A DNA stretch of 64,000 nucleotides from Sphingomonas sp. LHG3406-1 (lineage in GTDB: Bacteria; Pseudomonadota; Alphaproteobacteria; Sphingomonadales; Sphingomonadaceae): contig NZ_CP069128.1 of NCBI RefSeq assembly GCF_029637485.1, positions 1,612,001 through 1,676,000 of the forward strand. The letters run 5' to 3'. The notes beneath the pieces were generated by a model that was given only the letters and a program-made list of their open reading frames with translations, had not been told where the DNA came from and did not search any database. A program made the position numbers and the translations under genes. This document shows, in pieces, positions 57,102 through 64,000 of the stretch. Numbering within the stretch: the stretch's first letter is position 1; each line of letters starts with the position of its first letter.

Positions 57102-58022
57102 CTACCAGAAGAAATTGCGGATGCGGTCGATCACCCGTCCGCTGCGCAGGTCGACCAGCAGCACGTCGTCATAATAGCGGATCCACCGGTAGGGGCCGTA
57201 GACGGGCGGCAGGCGATAATACCAGGGGTCGCTGATCCAGTAGCGCGCCGAATAGAAGCGCGACGGCAGGCGCCAGCCGATGTCCCAGTCGCGGTAGCGC
57301 CAGCCGAACGGATCGACATAGATGCCCACGTGGAAACGGCGGCGGTCCCAGTCGCGGTGGCGTCGCCAGTCGTAGTCGCGGTCGCGCCGCCATTCCCTGC
57401 GCCAGCTTTCGGCGGCGATCCGGTCGCGAAGCACGTCGTGCATGCGCCGTTCGCTGTAGCCGCTGGGTCGCCGTGCGCTGTCCGCGCTGCGCACGCCTTC
57501 GAGACCGGACCGTGGCTGGGCGAGGACGGGGGGCGAAGGCGCGGGCGGCACTTCGGCGGGACGGCCGCGGCGCTCCGCCTCCCGCTCGCGCCAGCGGGAA
57601 AGCCCGTCGGCCGGCCGTCCTTCGCTGGCCGAGCGCGCAGGCGCGGGAACCTGTTCGCCGCGCTCGGCGCGCTGTGCCCGCTCCATCCCGCGGGCGATGG
57701 CACCAAAGGCCGGCGAGCGACGCTCCGCCTGCGGCTCGGCGCGCTCGGAACGATCGGCCTGCTCGATCCGCTGCTGTGGCGGCTCGAAGCGCGGCGCGGC
57801 GCGCTCCGCCCGCGGCTCCGGCCGTTCGCGCGGCTCGCGACGTTCGAAGCGTGGCTCTTCCCGCTCGGCGCGCTGGGCGCGTTCGAAGCGCGGCTCGCTT
57901 CGTCCGGGCCGGCCGGCGCGCTCCTCCGAGGGACGCGCGGCGCGCTCATCGGTGTCCGGCGCGGCAGCAATCGCGGGCCCGGCGGCGGAAAGGAGAAGCA
58001 GGGCGAGGACAGGAAGGCGCAT
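57102..58022 (-). CDS. RcnB-like periplasmic protein with Arg/Glu-rich insert
   Basis: 306 residues: signal peptide (VLALLLLSAAGPAIAAA), then about 150 residues of Arg/Glu/Pro-rich repeats (RFERAQRAEREEPRFERREP), then a basic Asp/Arg/Trp stretch (WRREWRRDRDYDWRRHRDWD) and a C-terminal RcnB domain (VYGPYRWIRYYDDVLLVDL, RVIDRIRNFFW). RcnB in Escherichia coli is a periplasmic nickel/cobalt homeostasis factor. The repeat region is far longer than in E. coli RcnB. Metal binding is inferred from the domain, not shown. Confidence 0.8.
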   Translation of the reverse strand: MRLPVLALLLLSAAGPAIAAAPDTDERAARPSEERAGRPGRSEPRFERAQRAEREEPRFERREPRERPEPRAERAAPRFEPPQQRIEQADRSERAEPQAERRSPAFGAIARGMERAQRAERGEQVPAPARSASEGRPADGLSRWREREAERRGRPAEVPPAPSPPVLAQPRSGLEGVRSADSARRPSGYSERRMHDVLRDRIAAESWRREWRRDRDYDWRRHRDWDRRRFHVGIYVDPFGWRYRDWDIGWRLPSRFYSARYWISDPWYYRLPPVYGPYRWIRYYDDVLLVDLRSGRVIDRIRNFFW

Positions 58023-58085
58023 GACCGATTACTCACTCCGTATGTCTATTCACCGGAGATTTGTTCACGGCGGCTGAGCCGAGCA

Positions 58086-58628
58086 TTAACGAGGCGAAAC
58101 GATCTCGGATGCTGGCGGCGGGGTGTTCGCGGCAGGCGCCGCTGCCGGCGCTGCTGCGGGCTCCGGGGCCGGCGCGGGGCTGGAGGCGGCCATGGATGCC
58201 GCCGCCCGCTCGATCGCCCGCCTGAGGCGCGGCTGGGCGCCGCATGAGCAGAGGATCGGCAACGCATCCACCTGCTCCGGCGACGGGCGCGGGCTCTGCT
58301 GGAGAAGGGCAGCCACCGCGCAGACGAAGCCGGGCAGGCAGAAGCCGCATTGCACGGCATCCTCGGCGACCAGCGCAAGCGCGACGGGATGGCTGGCGAG
58401 GCCCTCGACGGTGGTGACGTCGGCGCCTTCGAGCGAGCCGATCGGGAGCAGGCAAGACAGGGCCGACGCGCCATCGACGATGACGGTGCAGGCGCCGCAC
58501 GTGCCGGTGCCGCCGCAGCCCTGCTTGGTACCGGTGAGGTTGGCCGCGTCGCGCAGCGCCCACAGCAAGGGCGTGGCGGGATCCATGGCGAATTCGATCG
58601 CCTGTCCGTTGACCCGCATCCTCGTCAT
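58086..58628 (-). CDS. Orphan 2Fe-2S subunit of molybdo-hydroxylase type
   Basis: 180 residues like the small subunit of isoquinoline 1-oxidoreductase/xanthine dehydrogenase enzymes. The plant-type ferredoxin motif CGGTGTCGACTVIVDG supplies the first cluster with a fourth Cys in SALSCLLP; CGFCLPG and LCSCGA supply the second. The C-terminus carries about 35 extra Ala/Pro residues. The molybdopterin large subunit normally adjacent is not present, so the partner must be encoded elsewhere. ATG 58628 or 58619 may start it; it is divergent from a hydrolase, 49 bp apart. Confidence 0.9.
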   Translation of the reverse strand: MTRMRVNGQAIEFAMDPATPLLWALRDAANLTGTKQGCGGTGTCGACTVIVDGASALSCLLPIGSLEGADVTTVEGLASHPVALALVAEDAVQCGFCLPGFVCAVAALLQQSPRPSPEQVDALPILCSCGAQPRLRRAIERAAASMAASSPAPAPEPAAAPAAAPAANTPPPASEIVSPR

Positions 58629-58677
58629 GCCCCTGCCCTAGCGGCAGACGGCCGATGCTGCCAAGGTCGCGCCTTCC

Positions 58678-59463
58678 ATGAGCAGCATCGCGACGAGCCT
58701 CGGCCGCATCGGCCTTTCGACCAGCGGAAGCGGCGGCATGCCGTTGCTGTTTCTGCATGGGGTCGGATCGGACCGGAGCGCCTGGGACCGGCAGCTGGAG
58801 CGCTTCGGCGGGGAGCGGCTGGCCATCGCCATCGACAATCCGGGCTATGGCGACAGTGGGTTCATCGTCGGCGCCGACCGGGGCTGCTATGCCGATGCGG
58901 CGGTGGCAGTGCTGGACGCGCTCGGCATCGACCGGGCGCATGTCTGCGGGTTGAGCCTCGGCGGGGTGGTGGCAATCGCCATGGCCAACCGCGCGCCCGA
59001 GCGCATCGCTTCGCTGGTCCTCGCCGACACGTTCGCCGTGCATCCCGAGGGTCAGGCGATCCACGATCGGTCGCTCGCCGGCGCAAGGGAGCACGGCATG
59101 GCCGGGCTGGCCGAGGCGCGCGCCGACGCCCTGCTCGCCCAGCCCGCCGACCCTGCAGTCCGCGCCGAGGTGATCGCGACCATGTCGCGCATCGATCCGG
59201 CCGCCTACGCGCTCGGGGCGGCGGCGGTATGGCTGGCCGACCAGCGGGCGGAAGTGGCGGCGATTGAAGCTCCCACCCTCATCCTCTGCGGCAGCGAAGA
59301 CCGGGTCACGCCGCCTGCCCTGTCGGATGCGCTGAAGACGCTCATTCCGCATGCCGGGCTGATCGAGATCGCCGGCGCGGGGCACCTGCCGAACATGGAA
59401 CAGCCCGCCATTTTTAACCGGGTGCTGGCGGCATTCCTGTCCGATGTGGACGAGAATCTTTAG
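58678..59463 (+). CDS. Alpha/beta hydrolase, PcaD-like
   Basis: 261-residue alpha/beta hydrolase similar to 3-oxoadipate enol-lactonase: LLFLHGVGSDRSAWDRQ, IDNPGYGDSG, nucleophile Ser93 in CGLSLGGVVAI, acid in LCGSEDRVTPP and catalytic His in GAGHLPNMEQP. No other aromatic-degradation genes are near, so the substrate is open. It is divergent from the 2Fe-2S subunit; the stop codon is followed within 3 bp by a CtrA-like motif. Confidence 0.88.
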   Translation: MSSIATSLGRIGLSTSGSGGMPLLFLHGVGSDRSAWDRQLERFGGERLAIAIDNPGYGDSGFIVGADRGCYADAAVAVLDALGIDRAHVCGLSLGGVVAIAMANRAPERIASLVLADTFAVHPEGQAIHDRSLAGAREHGMAGLAEARADALLAQPADPAVRAEVIATMSRIDPAAYALGAAAVWLADQRAEVAAIEAPTLILCGSEDRVTPPALSDALKTLIPHAGLIEIAGAGHLPNMEQPAIFNRVLAAFLSDVDENL

Positions 59464-59465
59464 CC

Positions 59466-59482
59466 TTACCGAGGCTTTAACC
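59466..59482 (+). promoter_or_regulatory. Candidate CtrA-binding site upstream of the LapG-like gene
   Basis: TTAC (59466-59469), seven bases, TTAACC (59477-59482), one mismatch from the alphaproteobacterial CtrA consensus TTAA-N7-TTAAC. It lies 47 bp before the ATG of the LapG-like protease. Motif match only; no experimental support. Confidence 0.35.
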
Positions 59483-59528
59483 AAAGGCGGAAAGCCGATG
59501 TTCGCCTTGACGCGCGACAAGCGTCGTC

Positions 59529-60506
59529 ATGGACAAGAGCCTCGCCACCGTCCTTGGCTTCGCCGCTGCCGCGCTGCTCGCGCCGGCCGCCGCTTCGGCC
59601 CAGACCGCCGCCTCGCCCTATGCGGTGAGCGCGAATGCGGTGCGCAAGAGCGAGGCCCTGCTCGGCACGTCCAGCCGCCTTGCCGAACTGATGGCGCAGC
59701 AGCAGGGGGTGGCCATCGCCGCGACTGCCGCCGCGACCCCGGCCTTGCCTGCTGCGCCGACCCCGGCCGTGCTGCGCTCGCCCTATTCGGATCGCCCGAT
59801 CACCGTCCGCCGCGCCGCGCTCGAGACCACCGAGCGGCCCGACGTGTTCGGATCGGTCGCCCTTGCCATCCCCGCGACGCCGCTCGACCGGCGCTGGCAG
59901 GCCGTCGCCGGCCGTCCCGCCGATGCGGATTCGGTGAGCTGGGCGGCCGGGCTGCGCGGCCGCGGCGATTCCGAGCGGATCGACGCGGTGAACCGCTTCG
60001 TGAACGCGCGCATCGCCTTCGTCGACGACGACCGCCAGTTCGGCCGGGCGGACGTCTGGCAGAGCGCGGCGGAGTCGCTCCGGCGGGGCCGCGGCGACTG
60101 CGAGGATTATGCGATCGCCAAGCGCGAGCTGCTGCGCGCCGCCGGCTTCGCCGACCGCGACCTTTATCTGGTGATCCTCAAGGACCTCGTCCGGCGGAGC
60201 GACCATGCGGTGCTGGTCGTGGCGAGCGGCGGGCGGCTGCTGGTGCTCGACAATGGCACCGACCGCATCGTCGATGCCGCCGATGTCACCGATTATCGGC
60301 CGATCTTCTCCTATTCGGCGGGTCGCCGCTGGACCCACGGCTATCGCCGCCAGGCCGAGCCGCCGATGGTGCTGGCCTCGGTCACCTCGACCGGAGGCGA
60401 TCCCTTGCCGGTCCCGGCCGCGGCGCCGGTGCTTATGGAGCTGGAGTGGAAGGAGCCGGTGTTCACCATTTCCGCCGCGGACCTGCTTTCCGTTCCGCTC
60501 GACTGA
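59529..60506 (+). CDS. LapG-like transglutaminase-type cysteine protease
   Basis: 325 residues: signal peptide (TVLGFAAAALLAPAAASAQ) and a bacterial transglutaminase-like cysteine protease domain (BTLCP, the LapG family). The catalytic triad is readable by position: Cys191 in RGDCEDYAIAK, His226 in SDHAVLVVA, Asp241 in VLDNGTD. LapG-type proteases cut the N-terminal anchor of RTX adhesins in the periplasm under control of LapD. It is convergent with the type I secretion adaptor gene (stops 4 bp apart). No lapD or adhesin gene is visible. Confidence 0.88.
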   Translation: MDKSLATVLGFAAAALLAPAAASAQTAASPYAVSANAVRKSEALLGTSSRLAELMAQQQGVAIAATAAATPALPAAPTPAVLRSPYSDRPITVRRAALETTERPDVFGSVALAIPATPLDRRWQAVAGRPADADSVSWAAGLRGRGDSERIDAVNRFVNARIAFVDDDRQFGRADVWQSAAESLRRGRGDCEDYAIAKRELLRAAGFADRDLYLVILKDLVRRSDHAVLVVASGGRLLVLDNGTDRIVDAADVTDYRPIFSYSAGRRWTHGYRRQAEPPMVLASVTSTGGDPLPVPAAAPVLMELEWKEPVFTISAADLLSVPLD

Positions 60507-60510
60507 GCGG

Positions 60511-61788
60511 TCAGCGCTCGGTCAGGGCGTCGCTCTTGGCCTTGAGGACCGGCTTCAGCAGATAGGTCAGGATCGATTTCTGGCCGGTGATGATCTGCGT
60601 GTCGGTCATCATGCCCGGCGTGATCGGGAGGCGGCGGCCGGCGGTGGTCAGATAACTGCGCTCGGTTTCCACGATGACGTTGAAATAAGCCTCGCGGGTC
60701 GCCTCGTCATAGATGGAGTCGGCGCTGACCTGCACCACCTTGCCCTGAAGCCCGCCATAGATGGAGAAGTCATAGGCGGTGACCTTCACCAGCGCTCGGT
60801 CGCCAACCTTGATGAAGGCGATGTCGCTGGGGCGGACGCGGGTCTCGACCAGCAGTTTGTCGCCGAGCGGCACCACTTCCATGATCTTCTGCCCGGCCTG
60901 GACGAAACCGCCGCGGGTGGTGACCTGGACGTCGTTGACGACCCCGTCGACGGGTGAGCGGAGCTCGGCACGGTTGAGACGACCCTGCGCGCCGCGCAAC
61001 GTCTGCTCATTGATGGCGATCTTCTGGGTGACCTGACTGCGTTCGTTCAGCGCATCCTGGCGGAACTGCGCGCTCGCCTCGGCGGCCTGGGCGCGCGCTT
61101 CGTTGACGGCGGCCATGGCGCGGCCCTGCTGCTCGCGCGCGGCGGCGATGCGGCCCTGAAGGTCGACCACCTCACGCTGGGCATTGGCAAGCTCGGTCTG
61201 CGGCACGATGCTCTTGGCGGCGAGCGGCGCCAGCCGGTTCACATTGTCCTGCGCGAGACGGAGGCTCTGGCCGAGACTGCCGATGGTAGCGGCGGCCTCG
61301 GCGGCTTCCCGGCGGCGCTGCTCGGCGGTGGCGCTGAGCGCGCCGAGCCGTCCCGACAGGGCGCTCCGCCGCGCGTCGAGCAGCGCGCCTTCCTCGCCCG
61401 CGATCCCGCCGGCGCCGACCCCGCCCTCGGCACCGAGGCGGGCAGCGCGCTGCTGGAGCGCCTGCGTCTCGGCCTGGACCTGGCCGAGCTCCGAGCTGGA
61501 CTGAGTGTCGTCGAGCCGGACGAGCAGCTGGCCCTGGCGCACCCGCTCGCCCGAACGGACGATGATCTCGCGCACGGTCGCGGGCTCGGCCGACTGGATC
61601 AGCTGCACCTTGCTCGACGGGATGACCTTGCCCTGGCCGTTGGTGACCTCGTCGACATGGGCGACCATCGACCAGATCAGGAACAGAAAGAAGCCGATGC
61701 TGCTGAACAGGATGATCTTGCGCGAACCGGTCAGCGGCGTGCGATGAGTGGCCTGGAAGGCGCTTGGGGCGAAGGGAATGGAGGCCAT
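60511..61788 (-). CDS. HlyD-family type I secretion periplasmic adaptor
   Basis: 425-residue membrane-fusion protein: a cytoplasmic N-terminus, one membrane helix (about 24-46, ILFSSIGFFLFLIWSMV), long alpha-helical hairpin region (about 90-260, Ala/Gln/Arg-rich coiled coil), and a beta-barrel C-terminus (RPSDIAFIKVGDRALVKVTAYD, DTQIITGQKSILTYLLKPV segments). It links the ABC exporter to an outer-membrane TolC-type channel. On the same strand upstream are SleB and the ABC exporter, so one transcript is likely. The pattern is that of LapC/PrtE-type adaptors. Confidence 0.93.
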   Translation of the reverse strand: MASIPFAPSAFQATHRTPLTGSRKIILFSSIGFFLFLIWSMVAHVDEVTNGQGKVIPSSKVQLIQSAEPATVREIIVRSGERVRQGQLLVRLDDTQSSSELGQVQAETQALQQRAARLGAEGGVGAGGIAGEEGALLDARRSALSGRLGALSATAEQRRREAAEAAATIGSLGQSLRLAQDNVNRLAPLAAKSIVPQTELANAQREVVDLQGRIAAAREQQGRAMAAVNEARAQAAEASAQFRQDALNERSQVTQKIAINEQTLRGAQGRLNRAELRSPVDGVVNDVQVTTRGGFVQAGQKIMEVVPLGDKLLVETRVRPSDIAFIKVGDRALVKVTAYDFSIYGGLQGKVVQVSADSIYDEATREAYFNVIVETERSYLTTAGRRLPITPGMMTDTQIITGQKSILTYLLKPVLKAKSDALTER

Positions 61789-61805
61789 GACGCGACGAGC
61801 CTGTT

Positions 61806-62876
61806 CTAGTTGGCGGCGAGCACGGCGGAGCCGCTGCTTGCAGTGGTGACGGCCGCGGCGGCGGCGGCTTCGCGGGGGAGCGGCGCCTGGCCCTGTGCGG
61901 CAAAGAGCGCGCGGGTGCGGGTGGCGCTTTCCTGCGGATCAGGGATGGAAAGCGTCCAGCCCTTGCTCGGGTCCATCAACCCGCCGACGTCATTGGCGGC
62001 ACGGCGGATGGTCTTGTCCTGTTCGAAGGTGAGCTGAGCCGGTGGGGTAACGGCGATCGCCGCCTCTCCCTCCGCCAGCACGACCGGACGAAGCGCCGGA
62101 CGGAGCGAGGCGGGATCCGCCGGCTCGCCAATGTAGCGGCCGTTGAAGGCGCCGCGCTGCCCCCAGGCGCCCGGCCAGCGATAAAAGATGTGGGCGCCGA
62201 TCTGCGTGATCTTGGCCAGCATCGGCGCCCAGTAAGGGGCGACATAGTTGGCGTGATAGTGGGTCGCCTGTCCCACCGATGGTTCGACGTAACCGGCGAG
62301 CGCGGCGGCGGCGATCTTGCGGGATTCGGCCCAGGCAGTGGCCGCGGCCGGGCGGGTCAGCGAACCATCGCAGACGAAGGTGAACTGGCAGATAGGCGTC
62401 GCGTTGCGCTGATAGACGACCCCGCAGACCGACTTCGGGAAGGCCGGGTGGCGCATGCGGTTGAGGATCACCTGCGCGACGGCGCGGCGACCTTCGACCG
62501 GCTCGAACCCGGCTTCGTAATAGACCGCCTGGGTGAGGCAGGTCAGCGCGCGGTCGTAGGCAGTGCCGCCGGTCGGTGCGTTGAATGGCTGGGCGGCCTG
62601 GACGGGACCGCCGTTGAACGGCAGGGCGGCGTTGATCTGCTCGGCGGCCTCTCCGGTGGCGCGCACTTCGAGCGACTTCTCGCCGCTGGTCGCCGCAATC
62701 AGCGCCGCGGCACGAGCGGGCTGCAGCGAGACGGAGGCGGCCTCGACCGGCGAGCGCATGCTGGCGACGAACGTGACCGCGATTGCGACGAGGGCGGCGA
62801 GGCCGAGGGCGCCGAGCGCCAGCGTTTCCCAGCGGAGCGCGGCGAAGCGGATGGACAGGCGGCGAGCGGCGATCAT
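61806..62876 (-). CDS. Cell wall hydrolase, SleB family
   Basis: 356 residues: N-terminal membrane anchor (about 18-39), a Ala-rich linker, a SleB/hydrolase_2 domain with catalytic Glu121 in AVYYEAGFEPVEGRRAVAQV (conserved as YYEA), and a Cys pair in VCGVVYQR / PICQFTFVCDG. Family members cut the glycan strands of peptidoglycan. The Ala-rich C-terminus is low complexity. Located between the ABC exporter and the adaptor gene; it may open the wall for assembly of the secretion channel, an inference from position. Confidence 0.88.
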   Translation of the reverse strand: MIAARRLSIRFAALRWETLALGALGLAALVAIAVTFVASMRSPVEAASVSLQPARAAALIAATSGEKSLEVRATGEAAEQINAALPFNGGPVQAAQPFNAPTGGTAYDRALTCLTQAVYYEAGFEPVEGRRAVAQVILNRMRHPAFPKSVCGVVYQRNATPICQFTFVCDGSLTRPAAATAWAESRKIAAAALAGYVEPSVGQATHYHANYVAPYWAPMLAKITQIGAHIFYRWPGAWGQRGAFNGRYIGEPADPASLRPALRPVVLAEGEAAIAVTPPAQLTFEQDKTIRRAANDVGGLMDPSKGWTLSIPDPQESATRTRALFAAQGQAPLPREAAAAAAVTTASSGSAVLAAN

Positions 62877-62880
62877 CGGC

Positions 62881-64000
62881 TCAGGCCTCCCTGGCCACGG
62901 GAGCGGATGCCGCGTCGCGCAGGCGGCCGAGCACCTCGTCGACCGGGCCGTCAGCGATGATCCGGCCCTGGTCGATCACCAGCAGGCGGTCGACGATGGC
63001 GAGCATCTGATGGCGGTGGGTGGCGACGACGAGCGTCTGGTCGGGCTTCAGCGCCGTCTTCAGCTTGTCGATGAAATAGGCCTCGGTCTGCGTGTCCATC
63101 GCGCCGGTCGGCTCGTCGAGGAACAAGAGGCGGCTGTCGCTGACGAGCGCGCGGGCGAGCACCAGCAGGGCGCGCTGGCCGCCCGACAGGAGCGCGCCGC
63201 GCTCGCCGACCGGAAGGTCGAAGCCGGCCGCGTCGCGCGACAGGAAGATGTCGGCACCGGAGCGGCGGACCGCATCGACCAATTGTTCGTCGCTGGCGCG
63301 CGCGCCGCCGAGCAGGAGATTGTCCTTGACCGAGCCGGAGAAGAGTTCGGCGTCCTGGCCGACGAAGCGGAAGGCGTCGCGCAGCTGGTGCGGGTGGTAT
63401 TGGCGGCTGTCGAGGCCGTCGACCGTCATCACGCCGTCGGTCGGTGCGTACAAGCCGCATAGCAGCCGGCCGAGCGTCGACTTGCCCGAGGCGACGCGGC
63501 CGATGATGCCGATCTTCTCGCCGGGGCGAATGGTGAGGTTGATGTCGGCGAGGCTGTCGCGCGCGGCGGTCGGATAGCGGAAGGAGACATGCTCCATCGC
63601 GATCGAGCCGTTGCGGATCTCGGGCACGATCGAACGGGCCGCGCTGACCCGTTCATCGCCCGATTCCATCATCCGCTGCAGGCTGTCGAGCGTGGTGAAG
63701 GCCTGCTTGCCGCGGGTGATGAGGAAGGCGAACTGCCCGACCGGGGCAAGTGCGCGGCCGGCGAGCATGACGATGGCGATGATCGCGCCCATGCTCATCG
63801 CGCCGGCGTTGAACAGGTAGAAGCCGCCGATCAGCAGGCCGATCGAGATCAGCTGCTGCGACAGGCTGGCGAGGTTGACCGCGACCGCGGTGAGGCGGCG
63901 CATCTTCTCCTGGGTGGCGGCGGTCATGTCCGCCAGACGCCGCCAGCGGCCGAGCATCTGGCCCTCGGCGCGCTGCGCCTTGAGGGTTTCGAGGCCCGAG
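62881..64000 (-). CDS. Type I secretion ABC permease/ATPase (5' end beyond right edge)
   Basis: About 373 C-terminal residues are visible of roughly 700. The last membrane helices (ISIGLLIGGFYLFNAGAM, GAIIAIVMLAGRALAPVG) are followed by a nucleotide-binding domain: Walker A GIIGRVASGKSTLGRLL, Q-loop VGQDAELF, signature LLSGGQRALLVLARAL, Walker B LLFLDEPTGAMD, H-loop VVATHRH. The N-terminal peptidase-like domain, if present, is outside. This is a LapB/HlyB-type exporter. It heads the minus-strand run exporter-SleB-adaptor. Confidence 0.94.
   Translation of the reverse strand, partial: SGLETLKAQRAEGQMLGRWRRLADMTAATQEKMRRLTAVAVNLASLSQQLISIGLLIGGFYLFNAGAMSMGAIIAIVMLAGRALAPVGQFAFLITRGKQAFTTLDSLQRMMESGDERVSAARSIVPEIRNGSIAMEHVSFRYPTAARDSLADINLTIRPGEKIGIIGRVASGKSTLGRLLCGLYAPTDGVMTVDGLDSRQYHPHQLRDAFRFVGQDAELFSGSVKDNLLLGGARASDEQLVDAVRRSGADIFLSRDAAGFDLPVGERGALLSGGQRALLVLARALVSDSRLLFLDEPTGAMDTQTEAYFIDKLKTALKPDQTLVVATHRHQMLAIVDRLLVIDQGRIIADGPVDEVLGRLRDAASAPVAREA

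Noticed and set aside
63480..63500. Apparent Walker A deviation (GRVASGKST) in the ABC exporter
   Set aside because: The critical GKST is intact and the preceding residues vary in type I secretion ATPases, so no loss of function is implied.

Overview
The window is high-GC chromosomal DNA, densely packed on both strands, and reads as core genome of an alphaproteobacterium of the Sphingomonadaceae (Sphingomonas / Sphingomicrobium type). Lineage pointers are the MipZ division ATPase, a GapR (DUF2312) nucleoid protein, class I lysyl-tRNA synthetase, a PgmG-type phosphomannomutase/phosphoglucomutase, the plsX-fabH-ihfA-merR block, CtrA-like motifs, and dispersed palindromes of a kind I associate with sphingomonads. 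I see no rRNA, tRNA, CRISPR array, prophage or insertion sequence.

Left part (1-12.6 kb): propionyl-CoA catabolism on the minus strand (methylmalonyl-CoA mutase cut by the left edge, small membrane proteins, methylmalonyl-CoA epimerase, propionyl-CoA carboxylase beta). Then come two consecutive plus-strand two-domain genes of sugar metabolism (glycosyltransferase fused to UDP-galactopyranose mutase; GH1-like hydrolase fused to an RmlD-like reductase), a histidine phosphatase, NAD(P)HX dehydratase and the convergent pyruvate kinase. gapR and a 1536-residue mosaic RTX nuclease follow (12.7-17.8 kb).

Middle part (17.9-40 kb): yebC-ruvC, an opposing alpha/beta hydrolase, ruvA-GFA-ruvB, a DUF3089 hydrolase, and the ybgC-tolQ-tolR-tolA-tolB-pal envelope operon with stop/start overlaps between ybgC and tolA. 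panC and mipZ are divergent; then a hexose-phosphate mutase, a YceI protein and a DUF4242 protein. A DNA-repair neighbourhood (32.8-38.0 kb) carries an SNM1-like exonuclease, an Lhr-Core helicase, an unassigned DEDDh-exonuclease-like protein and PdeM, but no visible ATP-dependent ligase. pabB/pabC follows as one fused gene.

Right part (39.8-64 kb): two exported peptidases, an MBL hydrolase, rpmF-plsX-fabH-ihfA-merR, a DinG-family helicase, a SulP transporter flanked by inverted palindromic elements, lysK, a soluble globin-coupled chemotaxis transducer, an exported DUF885 protein, an RcnB-like periplasmic protein, an orphan molybdo-hydroxylase 2Fe-2S subunit, a hydrolase, a LapG-like periplasmic protease and, convergent to it, a type I secretion adaptor, a SleB wall hydrolase and an ABC exporter cut by the right edge. 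The exporter could in principle serve the RTX nuclease at 13.2 kb or an adhesin outside the window.

The most distinctive items are the tandem pair of fused sugar enzymes, the Lhr-Core repair cluster that lacks its ligase but carries an extra DEDDh-like nuclease, and two families of dispersed intergenic repeats. Many starts rest on stop/start overlaps (ATGA, GTGA, TGATG); two genes (ruvC and the Lhr helicase) appear to use CTG within a CTGA overlap.
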